A stretch of 64,000 nucleotides of DNA from Ipomoea triloba (GCF_003576645.1 NC_044917.1:7843110-7907109), one strand, 5' to 3'; positions 45,691-59,491 are shown, counted from the first letter of the stretch. Numbers and translations are program-made. Notes: generated by a model not told the origin, from the sequence alone.

Positions 45691-46902
45691 ATATATGTAT
45701 GTATGTATATAATGCCATGAGCAAAGGTCAATTTGTAAAAAATAGGTGTCATGTCTAAAAAAAATAAATAATAAGGGCAAATGAAAACAGATTTCATAAT
45801 TGTACAAAAAAGTAAGCAAAATGTAAAATTCGTTATTACAAACAATTACACCAACATATTTTTAATTGCCAATATACCCTTACTTTCATTGGCTCTTATT
45901 ATATTGTGTGCGTGCGTATGGTTATTTGCATTGAAGATATCTAAGTAAATTACGCAACATAACCTAAAATATAACACTAAAAAAAAATGTTAATGCTATA
46001 CACCGTCATCCCAACCGAACAAACAATATGATTTTACATTATCACGTTTACATTACTTTTTGAGAATAATCCTATTACGTAAGGTATGTAATATCAAATT
46101 TCGCGAACTAAACATCTCTTACGAGTTACTATTATTATTTTTATTAGATGTACGAAAACTAATAAATAAAGGATAAATAATTGTGCTACTTCGTATACTG
46201 CATTCTTGCTAACTAAGGAATCAAAACCATGAACTACAATGACATTTATTCATTCATGTCTAATGCTATAACTGGCCAATAGAGTTTTAACAACACAAGA
46301 CTTTTAACACGAGGTTTTTTAAAAAAAAAGGCGGTACACTTATAGATAAAATATTTTGATTGTACCATATAGAAACACGTCTAATTATTTAATTTTATTA
46401 ATTTAAGTAATCAGTTTTTAAAAAATTGCAACACCCAATAAAAACATATTTCCCAAACCTAATGAATTTGTTTTTGAGTTTTAATTAGCGTACATATAAT
46501 GTACTTAGACAACTTAGATCATCTCTTTCAAGCAAACGTGTTAGAGTGTTAAACCAAGTGGCCAACATAAAACCATTCTTAATTTATGAAAAAATTCATT
46601 ATTATTTTGAACGAAACCTGTTTTATGACCTAACAAGCAATATAATTAATCACTAAACTAGCTTAAACTATTCATAATTAATATGCTCAAGCCAAAAACG
46701 CTAATAAATACTAGTAACTTTTATAGAGAATCTATTTTATAACAAGTATTAGGTGATTCTAGTCGGCCAATGACTACAAACAAGTTAAGAACTAAGATTG
46801 CTTATTGCGACAACCGAATAAAGTTAGTTCAACAATTGGCTTAATAGTCACAAAGTTTTAAGTTAGACTCTCTGTAAGAAATGTCTATTGGTCTATTTAA
46901 GG
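45691..46902. other. Upstream DNA of copy 3
   Basis: 46000-46560 is co-duplicated with the upstream regions of copies 1 and 2. There is no gene. Confidence 0.5.
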
Positions 46903-47207
46903 AGGTGTGTTTGGTACCCACATGGGAATCGGAATCGGTATGAGTATCAAATACTTAGTAAGGATAATGTGTTTTGGTGAAAGTATTTTACATGTTTGGT
47001 AGTATGGTGGAATGAGGATGATTATTAATAGTTGGGGAAGAAATGAGGAAGGGAAATGAAACCCTTATTTCATTAGGGTATGTGTTTTCCAATTAATGGG
47101 GTATTCCAATTTCCAAATCCAGTAGTATTCTAAAACCTATCAACCAAACAACAACAATCACTTTAATATCCATACCTTATGCCTAAACTCACCAACTAAA
47201 CACACCT
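46903..47207. mobile_element. MITE of the GTGTGTTTGGT family, copy 2
   Basis: The left end AGGTGTGTTTGGTACC pairs with the right end ACCAACTAAACACACCT. It shares its interior with 37236-37694 but is about 150 bases shorter. TTAA-like bases flank both sides. Confidence 0.65.
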
Positions 47208-47544
47208 TTAATTTAAACTGATTATCTATAAATAATAGTTTGAACTTTATCTATAAACAACATAAACTGATTTATCTATTTATAATCCTTTATTTGTCAT
47301 GAGAGATTCAGTACACAATTTAGATGGTCTATAACTAAAAAGTCAAGTCAGCTGCTCGACTTTACTTAGCTGGGTTTACCCATTACAACAAGTATTGTTC
47401 TTATTAAAAAATAAAATTAAAAATTTAAAAAGATTTTTTTTTAAAAAAAAGCTCCAAAATATAAATATTGTACTAGTCCGTACCAAAATACGTGAATACT
47501 TGGATGAAGAAGAAGATAAACGCAGAGGCGAGAGCTTAACCGGC

Positions 47545-47551
47545 TATAAAA
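47545..47551 (+). promoter_or_regulatory. TATA box of array copy 3
   Basis: TATAAAA, 56 bases before the ATG, in the conserved block AACCGGCTATAAAATGCACTC. Confidence 0.7.
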
Positions 47552-47600
47552 TGCACTCCGTCTCGCCTCCTCGTCGTCGTATCTCTCTTCTCCGCCGGCC

Positions 47601-50600
47601 ATGGCAGTTCTCTCAAGGTCCCGTTTCCTGATCACAATCCTCGCCATTTCTTTGATCCTCGCACCGCACGGCCGTGCCTTGAAGCTGCCGTTTCGCCCCA
47701 CTGATATTGCTCCGCTGCTGTTGCCGCAGCAGCTCTCATTGCCTATCATCAACTCTCTGGACAATGCAGAGGACCTCTTGCCCTCCTTTGTGGGAGCTGC
47801 GTCGACCAGAACTGTGGATTGGAGAGGGTCCTGCTTTCACAGGAACTCTGCTTGGGTGGAGCTCAACAATAATAGTAAAAGTGCATTTGGTGAAGGCACT
47901 CTTCATATCAAGGTATCAATTTCTTTCAATTTTAATATTTTGATCAAATTTTCTCTAATAATGTTTGCGGAAAATTTAGTACTTCAAATCAATTTGGAGT
48001 TGGGTGTATTTTTTTTAAAGCTTGTTTGGTAAAATGGCTGTAGCTACTAGTAGTGGTCAAATAAGTCAAAATTGGCTGATAGACTAATTATTTTACTAAA
48101 CAGAGTCTAAGTATTTGTTGCAATTTTTCAATGAACTGATGATCAGATTCATCTTTGAGCTCAGTGTTGCTGTCTAATCATTGAATTTGAGTATTTGTTG
48201 CAAAAATTTTCAATGTGTTCATGTCATTTTTCAATACCTGTTCTATTGAACAGGTAAGCAAAGCACGCAGCTGGACCTGTTTGGATGTTTATGTCTTTGC
48301 CACCCCATATCGTGTGAAATGGGATTACTTCTTCTTTTCTCGTCATCATAAAGTTAAGCTTGGCGAATGGGCTTCAGAAGCTGAGTTAGAATACGTGAGT
48401 AAATTCTATAACCTTTTATGAAATCATAGGGTGATAATGTTTCTAACCATCACTTTTTTATTAGACTTATCACTTATAGACTTTCCATGACAGGTAAAAA
48501 ATACAGGGGTTTCAATTTTTCTCATGTCAACAAAATGGCTAGTACCCTTTAATGGACTAAATGAAGTCTTTCATTTATTCACAAACACTGGATGGGATGA
48601 GAAAGCGAATATTAAGTTTCTCAAGAGACATATGAAGGCTAGATTCGAGGAGCGTTCTAATCCATGGGTAGCACGTGTTTCCACTGATGATATACACTCT
48701 GGAGATTTTCTGGCAATATCAAAAATTAAAGGCCACTGGGCTGGCTTTGAGACTGTCGAGAAGTGGGTAACAGGTTCTTTTGCTGGTCATACTGCTGTTT
48801 GTTTGAGGGACCCCAAAGGAGAGCTATGGGTGGCGGAATCTGGACATGATAATGGCAAGGTAGTGATTTAAATGTATTGAGATGCACTTGTTCTCAGTAT
48901 TCTAGTAGTTTCACTGTTCAATCATATTGCATCTATGTTAGAATCTGGCTAAGGGCGGGGACTGGTTAAACTGTAGTAAATCTCTGCTAACTCTCACTTT
49001 TAAGTAATAATTGTACTTTTTTATAGTAACAAGTATGTACAGAAGCATAAATGGAAGCTTTAGGACTTTAAAACAAATATAGTTAAAGAATACTTTTGTG
49101 TTCCAAGTGAAGTTGATTTCAGCAATTTTGTATTAGATGTTCTTTGGGAGGAAAGAAGCACGCTGGAGAGGAACATTTCTTAAGCAATATCAATATGATT
49201 TGAAATATATAAGATCACTATTTATCATTTTCAATCATGATCTAGAATGCTACATTGTCAATTCTGTATTACTCTCATAGTTGATAGCACTTCATGCATA
49301 ACTCAGGCACAGCCTATTTTTCACCTGTAAATATTTGTACTTTTCATTTCTAGGGAGAAGATGTTATTGCTCTCATACCTTGGGATGAATGGTGGGAGTT
49401 TGAGTTGAGAAAAGATGACTCCGATCCACATATTGCATTGCTTCCTCTGCGTGCAGACCTCCGGGCCAAGTTCAATGAGACTGCTGCCTGGGAATACGCT
49501 ACAAGCATGGATGGAGAACGTTATGGTTATCATAACTTAATATTTAGTTGGATAGACACAATAGATCAAAATTATCCTAAACACTTTGATGCTAATCTGG
49601 TAATGAATCTTCACTCTAGTATTTCTGATTCAAAGAAAATTTGCATTCTTCCTGCTTTTGAAGTTTATTTTTCATTTATTCTCTTCTCACTGCATCTTTG
49701 CTCTTGTTCTTTTTGATTCCTGCAATCATTACCACAATGCTAGAACTTTATATCCTCTGAATGTTTTGAGATAAACACACACACATAACACTAAAGCTTA
49801 ATATAGTTGAGACTTAGTGAGTTGTATTAGGTTTCTGGATTGCAATAATATGTTAATATGTTAATTGGACTTGGTATAGAGAGACCTTGTACCCTTCTCA
49901 TGAAGAACCATTTTTTTTAAAAGCTTATTATTATCTGCAAGCTGTAAGTGCTGTTTATGAATTTTAGGTGTATTATCATATGCTCCACAAAATTTATAGT
50001 GTAGGATATATAGGCTTTATTATTGCTTTATAATTGAGACCAAACTTATTTGGCAAAAAAAGCCTCAAGGTTGTTTTATGGAGCATGAGTGCCAACAAAT
50101 AGAATTGAAGAAAAGCATATTGATGTTCTCATAGATAACAATTTCAAGAAGTTCAAATGTACTATTGCTGCTTTCATAAAAAATTCAGTGCCATTTCCTC
50201 TTTTTGATTTTGATATTTTGGTGCTTCGTGATACACAGATTGCTTGTGCCATGACAATTTGGAATCAAGTACAGCCTGCATATGCTGCTAACCTGTGGAA
50301 TGAAGCTTTAAACAAGCGGCTTAAAACTAAGGTTGTATTCTTGCTAAATAATCTTTATACAATGTTTTTAACCTGCATCTCCCCAGGCAAGTGTTTGTTT
50401 GTTTGTCCGGGCTGATTGGATCTAGAAAAAAAATTGGCTTTTACCTATCATGTAGCCTGAAAACCTTTTTATATATATGTGATAAACAATGTCAGCTAAA
50501 ACCGAGTTTAGAGCTAAGTTTTGTGTTTGAGCAGGGCCTTGATCTCCGTGAAATTATTGTGGAAGTTGAACGTCGTGGGTCATCTTTTGCGGAACTATTG

Positions 50601-51146
50601 ACAATTCCAGAGCGGGATGATTGGGTTTACGCTGATAGGAAGTCCACACCATGTGTTGCTTTTGTTCTTCAAATATACAAGGAAGCAGGACTGTTTGGTC
50701 CACTAGCAAGCTCTATTGAAGTCACAGAGTTTACGGTGAGTTTGTCATACAGGCTTGATGTGTTTTGCGCTGCAATGAATCACTGCACTGCTATTGAGCA
50801 TATAATATATATATAGACATAAATGTGCAATCTAACTATCAATTTAGACATTTAATTGAAATAGAACATACACATTCTTTAATTTGATATCTATCAGAGT
50901 CATCTATCATATGTATATATGAAAGTGCAGATTAAAGATGCATACTCATTGAAGTTTTTTGAGGAGGATACAAGGCGCTTACCATTGTGGTGCAGTGAGG
51001 GGGACACAGAGGAACTTCCTTTCTGTCAACTCCGAGGAAAGTACAAGATGGAATTGCCCCATTACAATACCATAGAACCCTACGCTCATATGAATGAAAG
51101 GTGCCCCTCTGAGCCTCCAAGATATTCCCGCCCAGAACGTTGCTGA
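47601..51146 (+). CDS. Array copy 3: secreted putative permuted NlpC/P60-like hydrolase
   Basis: Seven phase-0 exons: 47601-47912, 48254-48394, 48494-48859, 49354-49599, 50239-50331, 50535-50735 and 50931-51146. The product has 524 residues. A signal peptide (FLITILAISLILA) is present. The candidate His250 (AGHTAVCLRD) and Cys426 are kept. Unlike its neighbours, the Cys motif reads DRKSTPCVAFVL instead of DGKSTSCVAFVL, and PEQDDW reads PERDDW. Gly-to-Arg and Ser-to-Pro beside the candidate nucleophile may mean altered or relaxed function. LGTKG is LKTKG at the exon 5-6 junction. The frame is open with intact splice sites. Intron 1 carries a small MITE-like insertion. Confidence 0.86.
48020..48116. 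mobile_element. Small MITE-like insertion in intron 1 of copy 3
   Basis: CTTGTTTGGTAAAATGGCTG at the left pairs loosely with ATTATTTTACTAAACAGAG at the right. It is absent at the corresponding place of copy 1 and differs from the insertion in copy 2. Confidence 0.5.
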
Positions 51147-51275
51147 TCATGAACCTCTTTCTTTGCAAGCCTTAGCTTGTAAGTGTAATTGTGGTGTATA
51201 TGCTTCTTGTATGTTGGTATAGGAAAAATGCAGTGCGGAATAAGAATGTCTTTGTGATTGTTGAGCTATATCCTG

Positions 51276-51312
<37 letters not shown>

Positions 51313-51929
51313 GTTTGGTTCAATTATTGATGGTTCCTTCAAATTCTTTATATATATATAGTATTTTTTTTTAAAAAAATAATTTTGGTTTGTGCCACTT
51401 TTTGTTCACATTCGGAAGGCTTTTGATGGGAGAAATGGGGAGTAAATGTGTTGGAGAGACTAGGTTAAAATAATTTCGGTTCAAACATATTATTTTAATG
51501 ATATGTGATTTCTTTTATACAATATAAATAAAAAATTGTATGCTATCGACTTCAAATATGTTAAGAGTAATACTTTTCATGATTTTTTCAGACTCCTATA
51601 AGTTTTGGCACCAACATTATAAAATTAAGTAATCAAACATTTCAAAACTAAAATCATGCATGCACTAAATCTAAAATTGTGATGGTATTGAAATTAACAT
51701 ATTTTTAAAAATAAGCTGAAAAAATGATCTTTGGGTATTATGGATTAAATTCACCACCACCGATCGACCAAATGGCTAGAGGAATAAGATGAAGTTATTA
51801 GAAAAGAGCGGAGTAGCAAGAAGACTAAGACGTGACCACGTGGGTTGGGGGCTGCATGCACTATTGCTATCTAGACTCCGATCACCGAGGAGGAATGAAG
51901 TAATTAAGGAAGGCTATGTTACGTTTGAG
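51147..51929. other. 3' flank of copy 3 with a 32-base T run
   Basis: Probable 3' UTR, then T homopolymer at 51277-51308, then AT-rich DNA. The plus-strand frame at 51789 has no domain I recognise, but its end merges with the LINE fragment. Confidence 0.45.
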
Positions 51930-53000
51930 ATGACACTGTATAGTATAAGGCTCCAGGTCTTGACGGGTTTCATGCGATATGATGCGAGGTTCTATGAAGA
52001 GGCTTGCTTGGGAGCATGTGTGAACCTCATATTAGCTCGGTGATTCAATCAATTTAAGTACTTGATCGAATAGTTCGTGGTTGGATGGAAACATGGCTGA
52101 ATATTATGACACGTGTTGGCGTTGATACTCAAAGTTAGCAATCCGAAGCGAGGTTACAAGATTATCCACAAGCAAGGTCTTAACCAAACCAATAGGGTCA
52201 AGCTAATTAAGCCCCTTTAATTTTTAATTTTTATTTTTTCAGAACAAACCCCTTTAATTTTAAGGGTAGTTATTAGGCCAGAATAAAGTAGTTTGTCCCT
52301 GACTTGATTCTTTGGGAAGGGGAGCAACTAGATTGGATCACCTTCATATCTCCCTACTTGTTTGTGCTCTACATTGAAAGACTCAGGCATGCCATTCGCA
52401 GAGAGGTGGAGGGCAGAAGGTGGAAGGGAATCCAACTCACTAGGTATGAGAACTCATTTATTTTTCGCTAATGACCTTGTTCTGTTTGTAGAGGCCACTC
52501 AAGACCAAGTAGAGGTGATCAAAGAATGTCATGATAGCTTTGGCAATGCGTCAGGCCAAAAAGTGAGTTTGCGCAAGTCTCAAATTTGTTTCTCAACGAA
52601 CGTTAGAAATGAGGATACAACTAGCTAGACTCTCGACCTTAGTTGGGATTGAGTTAACAAATGATTTAGGGAGGTATCTAGGAGTGCCTTCAATACATGG
52701 AAGAATTATAAACAACATTTTTGCATTGTTGATTAAGAAAGTAAATATACGAAGTTTAAAGGGTGAAAATGAGGTATTTTTAATTTCACTGGGGCGGGGC
52801 GACAAGTTTTAACCCAATCAATAATGCTTAACACAATACCTTATTATGTTATGTAATCCACTCTACTTATGTTAGCAGCTTGTGACACTATAGATAAGAA
52901 AATCAATAATGGCAACACAATCAATGAGTGAAAGTGCAACCTTGTTCGGTGGGAGAAGGTAACGACCGCGAAAGAAGCTAAGGAGCTGGGCATCCGATCA
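51930..53000 (+). mobile_element. Degenerate LINE (L1/RTE-type non-LTR) reverse transcriptase fragment
   Basis: Pieces in shifting frames match plant LINE RT: LTGF then FYEEACLGACVNLI (about 51955-52035, family 'GPDGFH'), SPYLFVLYIERLRHAIRREV (about 52352-52410), LFFANDLVLFVEATQDQVEV (52455-52520), GQKVSLRKSQICFSTNV, then LGRYLGVPSIHGRI (52660-52705) and NLVRWEKV near 52945. The catalytic FADD box reads FAND. Stops and frameshifts show it is dead. The 5' ORF1, the endonuclease and the tail are not visible. Confidence 0.8.
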
Positions 53001-53138
53001 AATGGATAAAAACATATTTTTCAAAAATAAAGATAAGTTATAACTTCATCTATCACATTTTTATAGTTTTGGTTCATTTAAAGAGATTTTACTCAAGTTA
53101 TTAAACTTTAACTTTATCCCAATTATGTAACTTATGTA

Positions 53139-53141
<3 letters not shown>

Positions 53142-53188
<47 letters not shown>
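53142..53188. repeat. TAA microsatellite
   Basis: About 15 uninterrupted TAA/ATA units. Confidence 0.95.
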
Positions 53189-53189
<1 letters not shown>

Positions 53190-55147
53190 CTATTTCTTAT
53201 AAGTAATAAGAAAGATTATTAATTGGCATTTTAACATTAGACATGAGATTTAGTAGATTTTGTGTAAAAATTACTATTATTTTTAATAAAAATTATCATT
53301 TTTTGAAAGGAAATAATTATTAATATTAAGAGATTAAATGTTCAATACAATTTGGAACAGTAGAAAACCAACTAGCATGATCAGGATGAGAACTTGCAGA
53401 GTTGCAGCTCTAAAAATTATCATTAAAAATATAGTGAATGCATTTGTATGATAACTACAATAAACGAGATAATCAAAGTTGTAGCAATGATAGTATTTTT
53501 GTCCAATAAAATTTATGACATATTTGTTATAGCATAACATACCCAAAAAAATTAACAAAAAGCAAATTTAAGTAAAGGATATAAACCTTCATTCCCTGGC
53601 ATAATATTTTTTATGTTAGATTTAAATTAGATAAGTTTGAGTTTGAAAATTTATATAAAACTTATTTTCCATGGAATGGACCAAAAGATATGGTAGGGAT
53701 TTTTCAAACACTTGCGTGTGTGGCTGTTTGCTAGCCCAACTTCAATTCATATACATAACTACTTCATCTACTTCATGTTATATCCATTCACGTGTGTGTG
53801 TGTGTTTTTACAAAGTGTAGTACCACTCCACCACAAAATTTTGGGTTTTTTTTTTGGTTTAATATATATGGGAGGATGAATATGCCTCCATGTAAAAAGT
53901 GAGGACTGGTATAACTTTTGTATCTATATAGATCAATAGTTGAGAGTTGCTAGAAAATAAGGGGAAAAATGTGAAGTTCTTTTTATAAATATTGAAAATA
54001 TTCAAATTTTTAACAATTATAAAATTAATATCTTTTTTTTTTTTAATAAAATCCTTCAACAATTGATGAATTCTTGATGAACGATTAAGATCAATCCTCA
54101 CTTTTTTTCTTTTTTTTTACAGGATGACCATGTTTTAATTTGATCTGCTCTCTCTCACACACACATAAGCTACTTAATTTAATTTGAGTTTTAATTAGAG
54201 TACAATATATATTACTTGTTCACAAAAAGGTAAAGTACCTTGTCCGCAAGACCCCACACCTCAACCCAACATGATAGTTAAGGGGTAAATTACGATGACT
54301 TAACAATCCATTATGTGAGAAGATCACTGTTCGGTACCACAAGAAAAGTAGTTCGATGAAACTGGGATCACCTAATATTTTTTTTTATTAAAAAAAAGAA
54401 GAGAAAGAAATAGAAAGAAAGAAACCACTATATTCACGTACAATACATACGGAATATTACTAAAGTATACTAAAGACAACTTGGAGCATCTTTTTCCATC
54501 AAAACGTACGTGTTAGACCAACTAAGGAAAACAATTATTTTTCCTTTTCCTCTTTTAAATCACCAAGTAATAGGTTTTTAAGTCCTACAAGATTTGAATT
54601 AGAAGTTTGATATATATAACATCATAAAAATTATGCAATTTTAAAAATTAATTAGAAAATAGATTTCAACAAATTCATAGAAAGAAATAAAAAAAAAATC
54701 TTCGGACAAATCTTCAGTATTGAAAAATAATTAAAATATTTAATTATATAATTTTGTTTATTTTCTAGAAAATGAACGAAATATAACAAGACAGTTCTAG
54801 AGAATGCAACCGAACACTATAAAAGATAATATTTTCTGAAAAATAATTCATTTTCTCTCAGTAAATTTAGTTGGAATAAGGGTCAAATAGACCACCGAAT
54901 TATACACGAATGTGATTATGTTATTCAATTAAAAAGTACAATTAACCTAATGAGATAGCTCAAATGACAAGTGAGCTCTTTATTTTCAATTTAATGGCTT
55001 AATTATATTTTCGATGACTTATTTTTTCAATTATTCCAATTTAGTTTGAGTTTATGCCTAAAGTCTAAATAAGACAAAGCAACTGCCGAAGGTGGTTATA
55101 GAAGTCAATCTTTCTCGCCTCCTCTTCCTAGTGCCTATCTGCCCTCC
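53189..55147. other. Intergenic DNA upstream of copy 4
   Basis: AT-rich, no gene. The copies 1-3 upstream blocks are not clearly present. A weak TATAGAA at 55097-55103, 45 bases before the ATG of copy 4, aligns in position with the TATA boxes of the other copies. Confidence 0.45.
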
Positions 55148-58100
55148 ATGGGAGTTCTCTTAAGGATCCTTTTCCATATCACAATCCTCGCCGCCATTTC
55201 TTTGTTCCTTGCACCGCATGGCGGCTATGCCTTGAAGCTGCCGTTTCGGCCCACTGATATTGTTCCGCTGTTGCCACAGCAGCTCTCGTGGCCTATCATC
55301 AACTCCCTGCACGGCGCAGCGGACCTCTTGCCCGCCTTTGTGGGCGCTGCTTCCGCCTCAAACAACACCAATATTGAGTGGAAGGGAACCTGCTTTTACG
55401 AGAACTCTGCTTGGTTGGAGCTCCACAACAATAGTGGCACTCCATTTGGTGGAGGCACTCTTCACATCAAGGTATCCGTCAAATTCTTTTCAAATTTCCT
55501 ATTATCGTCTTCATTTTCTTTGTGTTTTTATCTTATTAAGTGTTTAACTATCTTGAAATTTTATTGCTTCAAATCAATTTGGAGTTTTATATATTTGTAT
55601 CCATTTGGATTTGGGGGTATTTCTCTGAGTTTTTCTTTTCTTTTCTTTTAAAATTTTATATGGGTATTTGTTATTCTTGAATTCAAAAAGTGTTTTTCTT
55701 TCTTGAAGTTTGACTGCCAGTAACTTGAGAAATTCAGGATTCTTGAAGTTTTGTACGCAATTTTCATTTGGATCTTCTATTTTGGGCAATCTGAACACAG
55801 GGTCTGGATTTGAACTATTCATTTGTACATGTTATTGTTTGATACTAAAAATTCTGCTTTCACGGTTCTGTTACCCTTAAAATGTTTTTCTGATTTATTT
55901 TGATATTATTGCATTGAACCACAAAGATTGATTTGGACTGATAATGGGATTCATCTTTGAGCTCAGTCTTGCTTTCTAATCATTAAATTTGAGTATTTAT
56001 TACAATTTTTCAATGTGTTCTATTGAACAGGTAAGCAATGCACACAGCTGGACATGTATGGATATTTATATCTTTGCCACCCCGTATCGTGTGACATGGG
56101 ATTACTACTTCTTATCTCGTGAACATACCCTTGAATTCGATGAATGGGTTTCAAAAGCTGAGTTAGAATACGTGAGTAAATGCTATGACCTTTATGAAGT
56201 CGTAGGGTAATAATATTATGTTTCTGAACATCACTTTTAAGTTAGACTTGTCACTTACAGACTCTTTAAATTTCAACCATGACAGGTAAAAAATACTGGG
56301 GTTTCAATTTTTCTCATGCAAGCAGGAATGTTAGGAACCCTTAGTGCGCTATGGGAAGTCTTTCCTTTGTTCACAAACACTGGATGGGGTGAGAGTTCAA
56401 ATCTGAATTTTCTCAAGAAACATATGAAGGCTTCATTTGAGGAGCGTCCTCAGCCGTGGGTAGCAAATATTTCTACGGATGATATATATTCTGGAGATTT
56501 TCTGGCAATCTCAAAAATTAGAGGCCGCTGGGGTGGTTTTGAGACTTTGGAGAAGTGGGTAACAGGTTCTTATGCTGGTCATACTGCTGTTTGCTTGAGG
56601 GACGCCGAAGGAAAGCTATGGGTCGGAGAATCTGGACATGATAATGATGAGGTAGGATTTTAAATGTATTGAGTGTACTTGATCATATTACATCTATGCT
56701 AGAATCCTGCTAAGAATGGACTGGTTAGAGTGGTAAATCTCTCCTAACTCTCACTTTTAAGTACTAATGTATAAGTTCACTATTTTCCCTTTGCAATCAT
56801 GATCTTGAATGTTAAATTGCCAGTGCTGTATTACTGTCATGCTTTACTCTGGCACAGCCTGTTTTGCACACATAAATATTTGTATGTTTCATTTTCAGGG
56901 AGAAGATGTTATTGCTATCTTGCCTTGGGATGAATGGTGGGAGTTTGAGTTGACGAAAGATGACTCCAATCCACATATTGCATTGCTTCCTCTGCGTCCA
57001 GACCTCCGGGCCAAGTTTAATGAGACTGCTGCATGGGAATATGCTAAAAGCATGGATGGATTACCTTATGGTTATCACAACTTAATATTTAGCTGGATAG
57101 ACACGATAGAAGAAAATTTCCCTCCACCCTTGGATGCTCATCTGGTAATGAATCTTCACTCTAGTATTTCTGATTCAAAGAAAATTTGCATTCTTCTTGC
57201 TTTTGAAGTTCAATATTCATTTATTCTCTTTTCACTGCATCTTTGCTCTAGCTCTTTGATTCCTGCAATCATTTCAAAATAGATACAGATATGTAACACT
57301 GATAAAGGTTCCATTAAAGTTTCAGTTTTGATTTTGATATTTTGGTGCTTGGTGATATGTACAGGTTGCTTCTGCCATGACAGTTTGGAATCAATTACAG
57401 CCTGCATATGCCGCTAACCTGTGGAATGAAGCCTTAAACAAGCGGCTTGGAACTGAGGTTGTATTTCTGCTAAATATTTCTTCTTTTATACAAAGTTTTT
57501 AGAAAAAACTGATGACCTGATTAATGTGAATCTCCCTTGGCCAAGTGCTTGTTTGTCCCAGCTGATTCGGTTTAGAAAAAAGTGGCTTTAAAACTTCTTT
57601 TATATCATCACTCTTTGGGCCAGATTTTAGTTTTTTAAAGTAGATTTTCCCCCAAACTTCAATCTCATAAAGTTTATCTTAGCTTGCAAATTGATGTGGT
57701 TATCAAATTACCCTAGAAAGTGTGGGCTTCTAATACATGTGGTGATAAATTGTGTCACCTAATGATATAAGTTTTGTGTTGGAGCAGGGGCTTGATCTTC
57801 CTGAAATTCTTGTGGAAGTTGAACGGCGAGGATCATCTTTTGCAGAACTATTGACTGTCCCGGAGCAGGATGATTGGGTTTACGCTGATGGGAAGTCTAC
57901 ATCATGTGTTGCTTTTGTTCTCGAGATGTACAAGGAAGCGGGACTGTTTGGTCCACTTGCAAGCTCCATTGAAGTTACAGAGTTTACGGTGAGTTTTTTT
58001 GTCAAACAGCTCAGGGATGTGTTTTGCGATGCAATGAATCACTGCTATGAGCCTTATGAAATCATATATAAGTGCAGATTAAAGATGCTTACACGTTGAA

Positions 58101-58293
58101 CTTTTTCGAGAACGATACAAGTCACTTACCAAAGTGGTGCAACGATGGGGACACAGTGGAACTTCCCTTCTGTCAAATTCGAGGAAAGTACAGGATGGAA
58201 TTACCGGGTTACAATAGCATGGAACCATACGCTCACATGAACGAAAGGTGCCCGTCTATGCCTCCAGAATATTACCGCACAGAAGGTTGCTGA
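55148..58293 (+). CDS. Array copy 4: secreted putative permuted NlpC/P60-like hydrolase
   Basis: Seven phase-0 exons: 55148-55471, 56031-56171, 56286-56651, 56899-57144, 57365-57457, 57788-57988 and 58078-58293. The product has 528 residues. A signal peptide (HITILAAISLFLA) is followed by the family blocks KLPFRPTDI, SWTCMDIYIFATPYRV, FTNTGWGESSN, SGDFLAISKIRG, AGHTAVCLRD with His254, LWVGESGH, NETAAWEYAKSMDG, PEQDDWVYADGKSTS, Cys430 in SCVAFVLEMYKEAGLF, and MNERCPSMPPEY. It keeps every family-consensus residue I can recognise around both motifs, so it looks like the most conservative member of the array. Its introns are diverged from those of copies 1-3, and it is closer in wording to copy 5. 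Confidence 0.88.
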
Positions 58294-59491
58294 TCAGATC
58301 AAGTGATCAACACTTTTGTTTGCTCAATATTTTTGCTTCCAAGGTATTATATTGCTGGAAGCTGGATTCATTCTTTCCTATTTTCTGTTCTGTTCTGTTC
58401 TGCTCTTATGTAATGCTTACTGTAATTGACCTTCAGGTTAGTACACACAAAATGACAGAATTGTGAAGAATGTAATTAAGCTAATCTTCATGTATCTATG
58501 TTGGTACAGGAAAATGCAATATGCAATTACAATCTGTATAAAATTAAATTGAATAGCAGGTCTCATATATTGAGTGGATATTATCAAATAAAATTGTAAT
58601 TGAATTATAATGATACTTTAATGATGTTGCAATGAATCTGCAGTGTATATAAAATTAAATGAGACTGAATAACAAATCTTATATATTGAGTGTATATATT
58701 ATCAAATAAAATTGCATGTAATTGAATTAGAATGATATTTTAGCAGTGCATTAATAATATTTCTGTGTATTAAATGAAATTGAATGATCCATTGAACTCT
58801 AGTTGCTTCTATCTGTTGATTGATCCATGGTAGCTAAAACTTGAAGAATACACTCGATATCATAGATTTCAACAAATTCATAGAAAGAGAGCAAAAAAAA
58901 GAAAAAAAAAAGAAAAAAAGAAAGAAAAAAGTTTCCACAAATCTTTACTATTGAAAAAAGTATAAGCAAAACTAAAAAGATGTAAAAATCATGAAGTGTC
59001 GGTGAGAGTACCCCAAAAAAATAGCATAAAGTATAAGACATAAATGCAACAAATTACACAAACACAATTTTAATTTCAATTATAACTTAACAATTAAATT
59101 CAATGGTGTAAACTTATTTCTTATTTTCTTCTAACATAACACGTTTTAATTTTCGGAATATAAGCACACAACTTGGTTAAACATACCCGATCGACTACAA
59201 ATACAAATACAAATTGATTGGATTAGATATCCCATACTTGAATACCCATTCACACAATTTGGTTAAACATACCCAATCGACTAAAAATACAGATACAAAT
59301 TGATTGGATTAGATATCTCACCCACCCCTAACACCAACACAATTTATATTTATGTTATAACTTAGCAATATAATATTGATGGATGTTAAAGAAGATGGAG
59401 CGAGGTGATGCCAACAAATCTAACAACTACTATACAAAGTTTCAAATTTAACAAAAATAATAAATTATAAATAACCAACCTGATAACTGCT
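58294..59491. other. 3' flank of copy 4 and intergenic DNA
   Basis: Probable 3' UTR followed by AT-rich DNA. Two related stretches, TCTCATATATTGAGTG...ATCAAATAAAATTG (about 58560 and 58678) and AATTGATTGGATTAGATATC (about 59212 and 59297), are short local duplications. No gene. Confidence 0.5.

Noticed and set aside
51789..52043. Open frame of 84 residues as a gene
   Set aside because: Its end overlaps degenerate LINE sequence and the rest has no recognisable domain.
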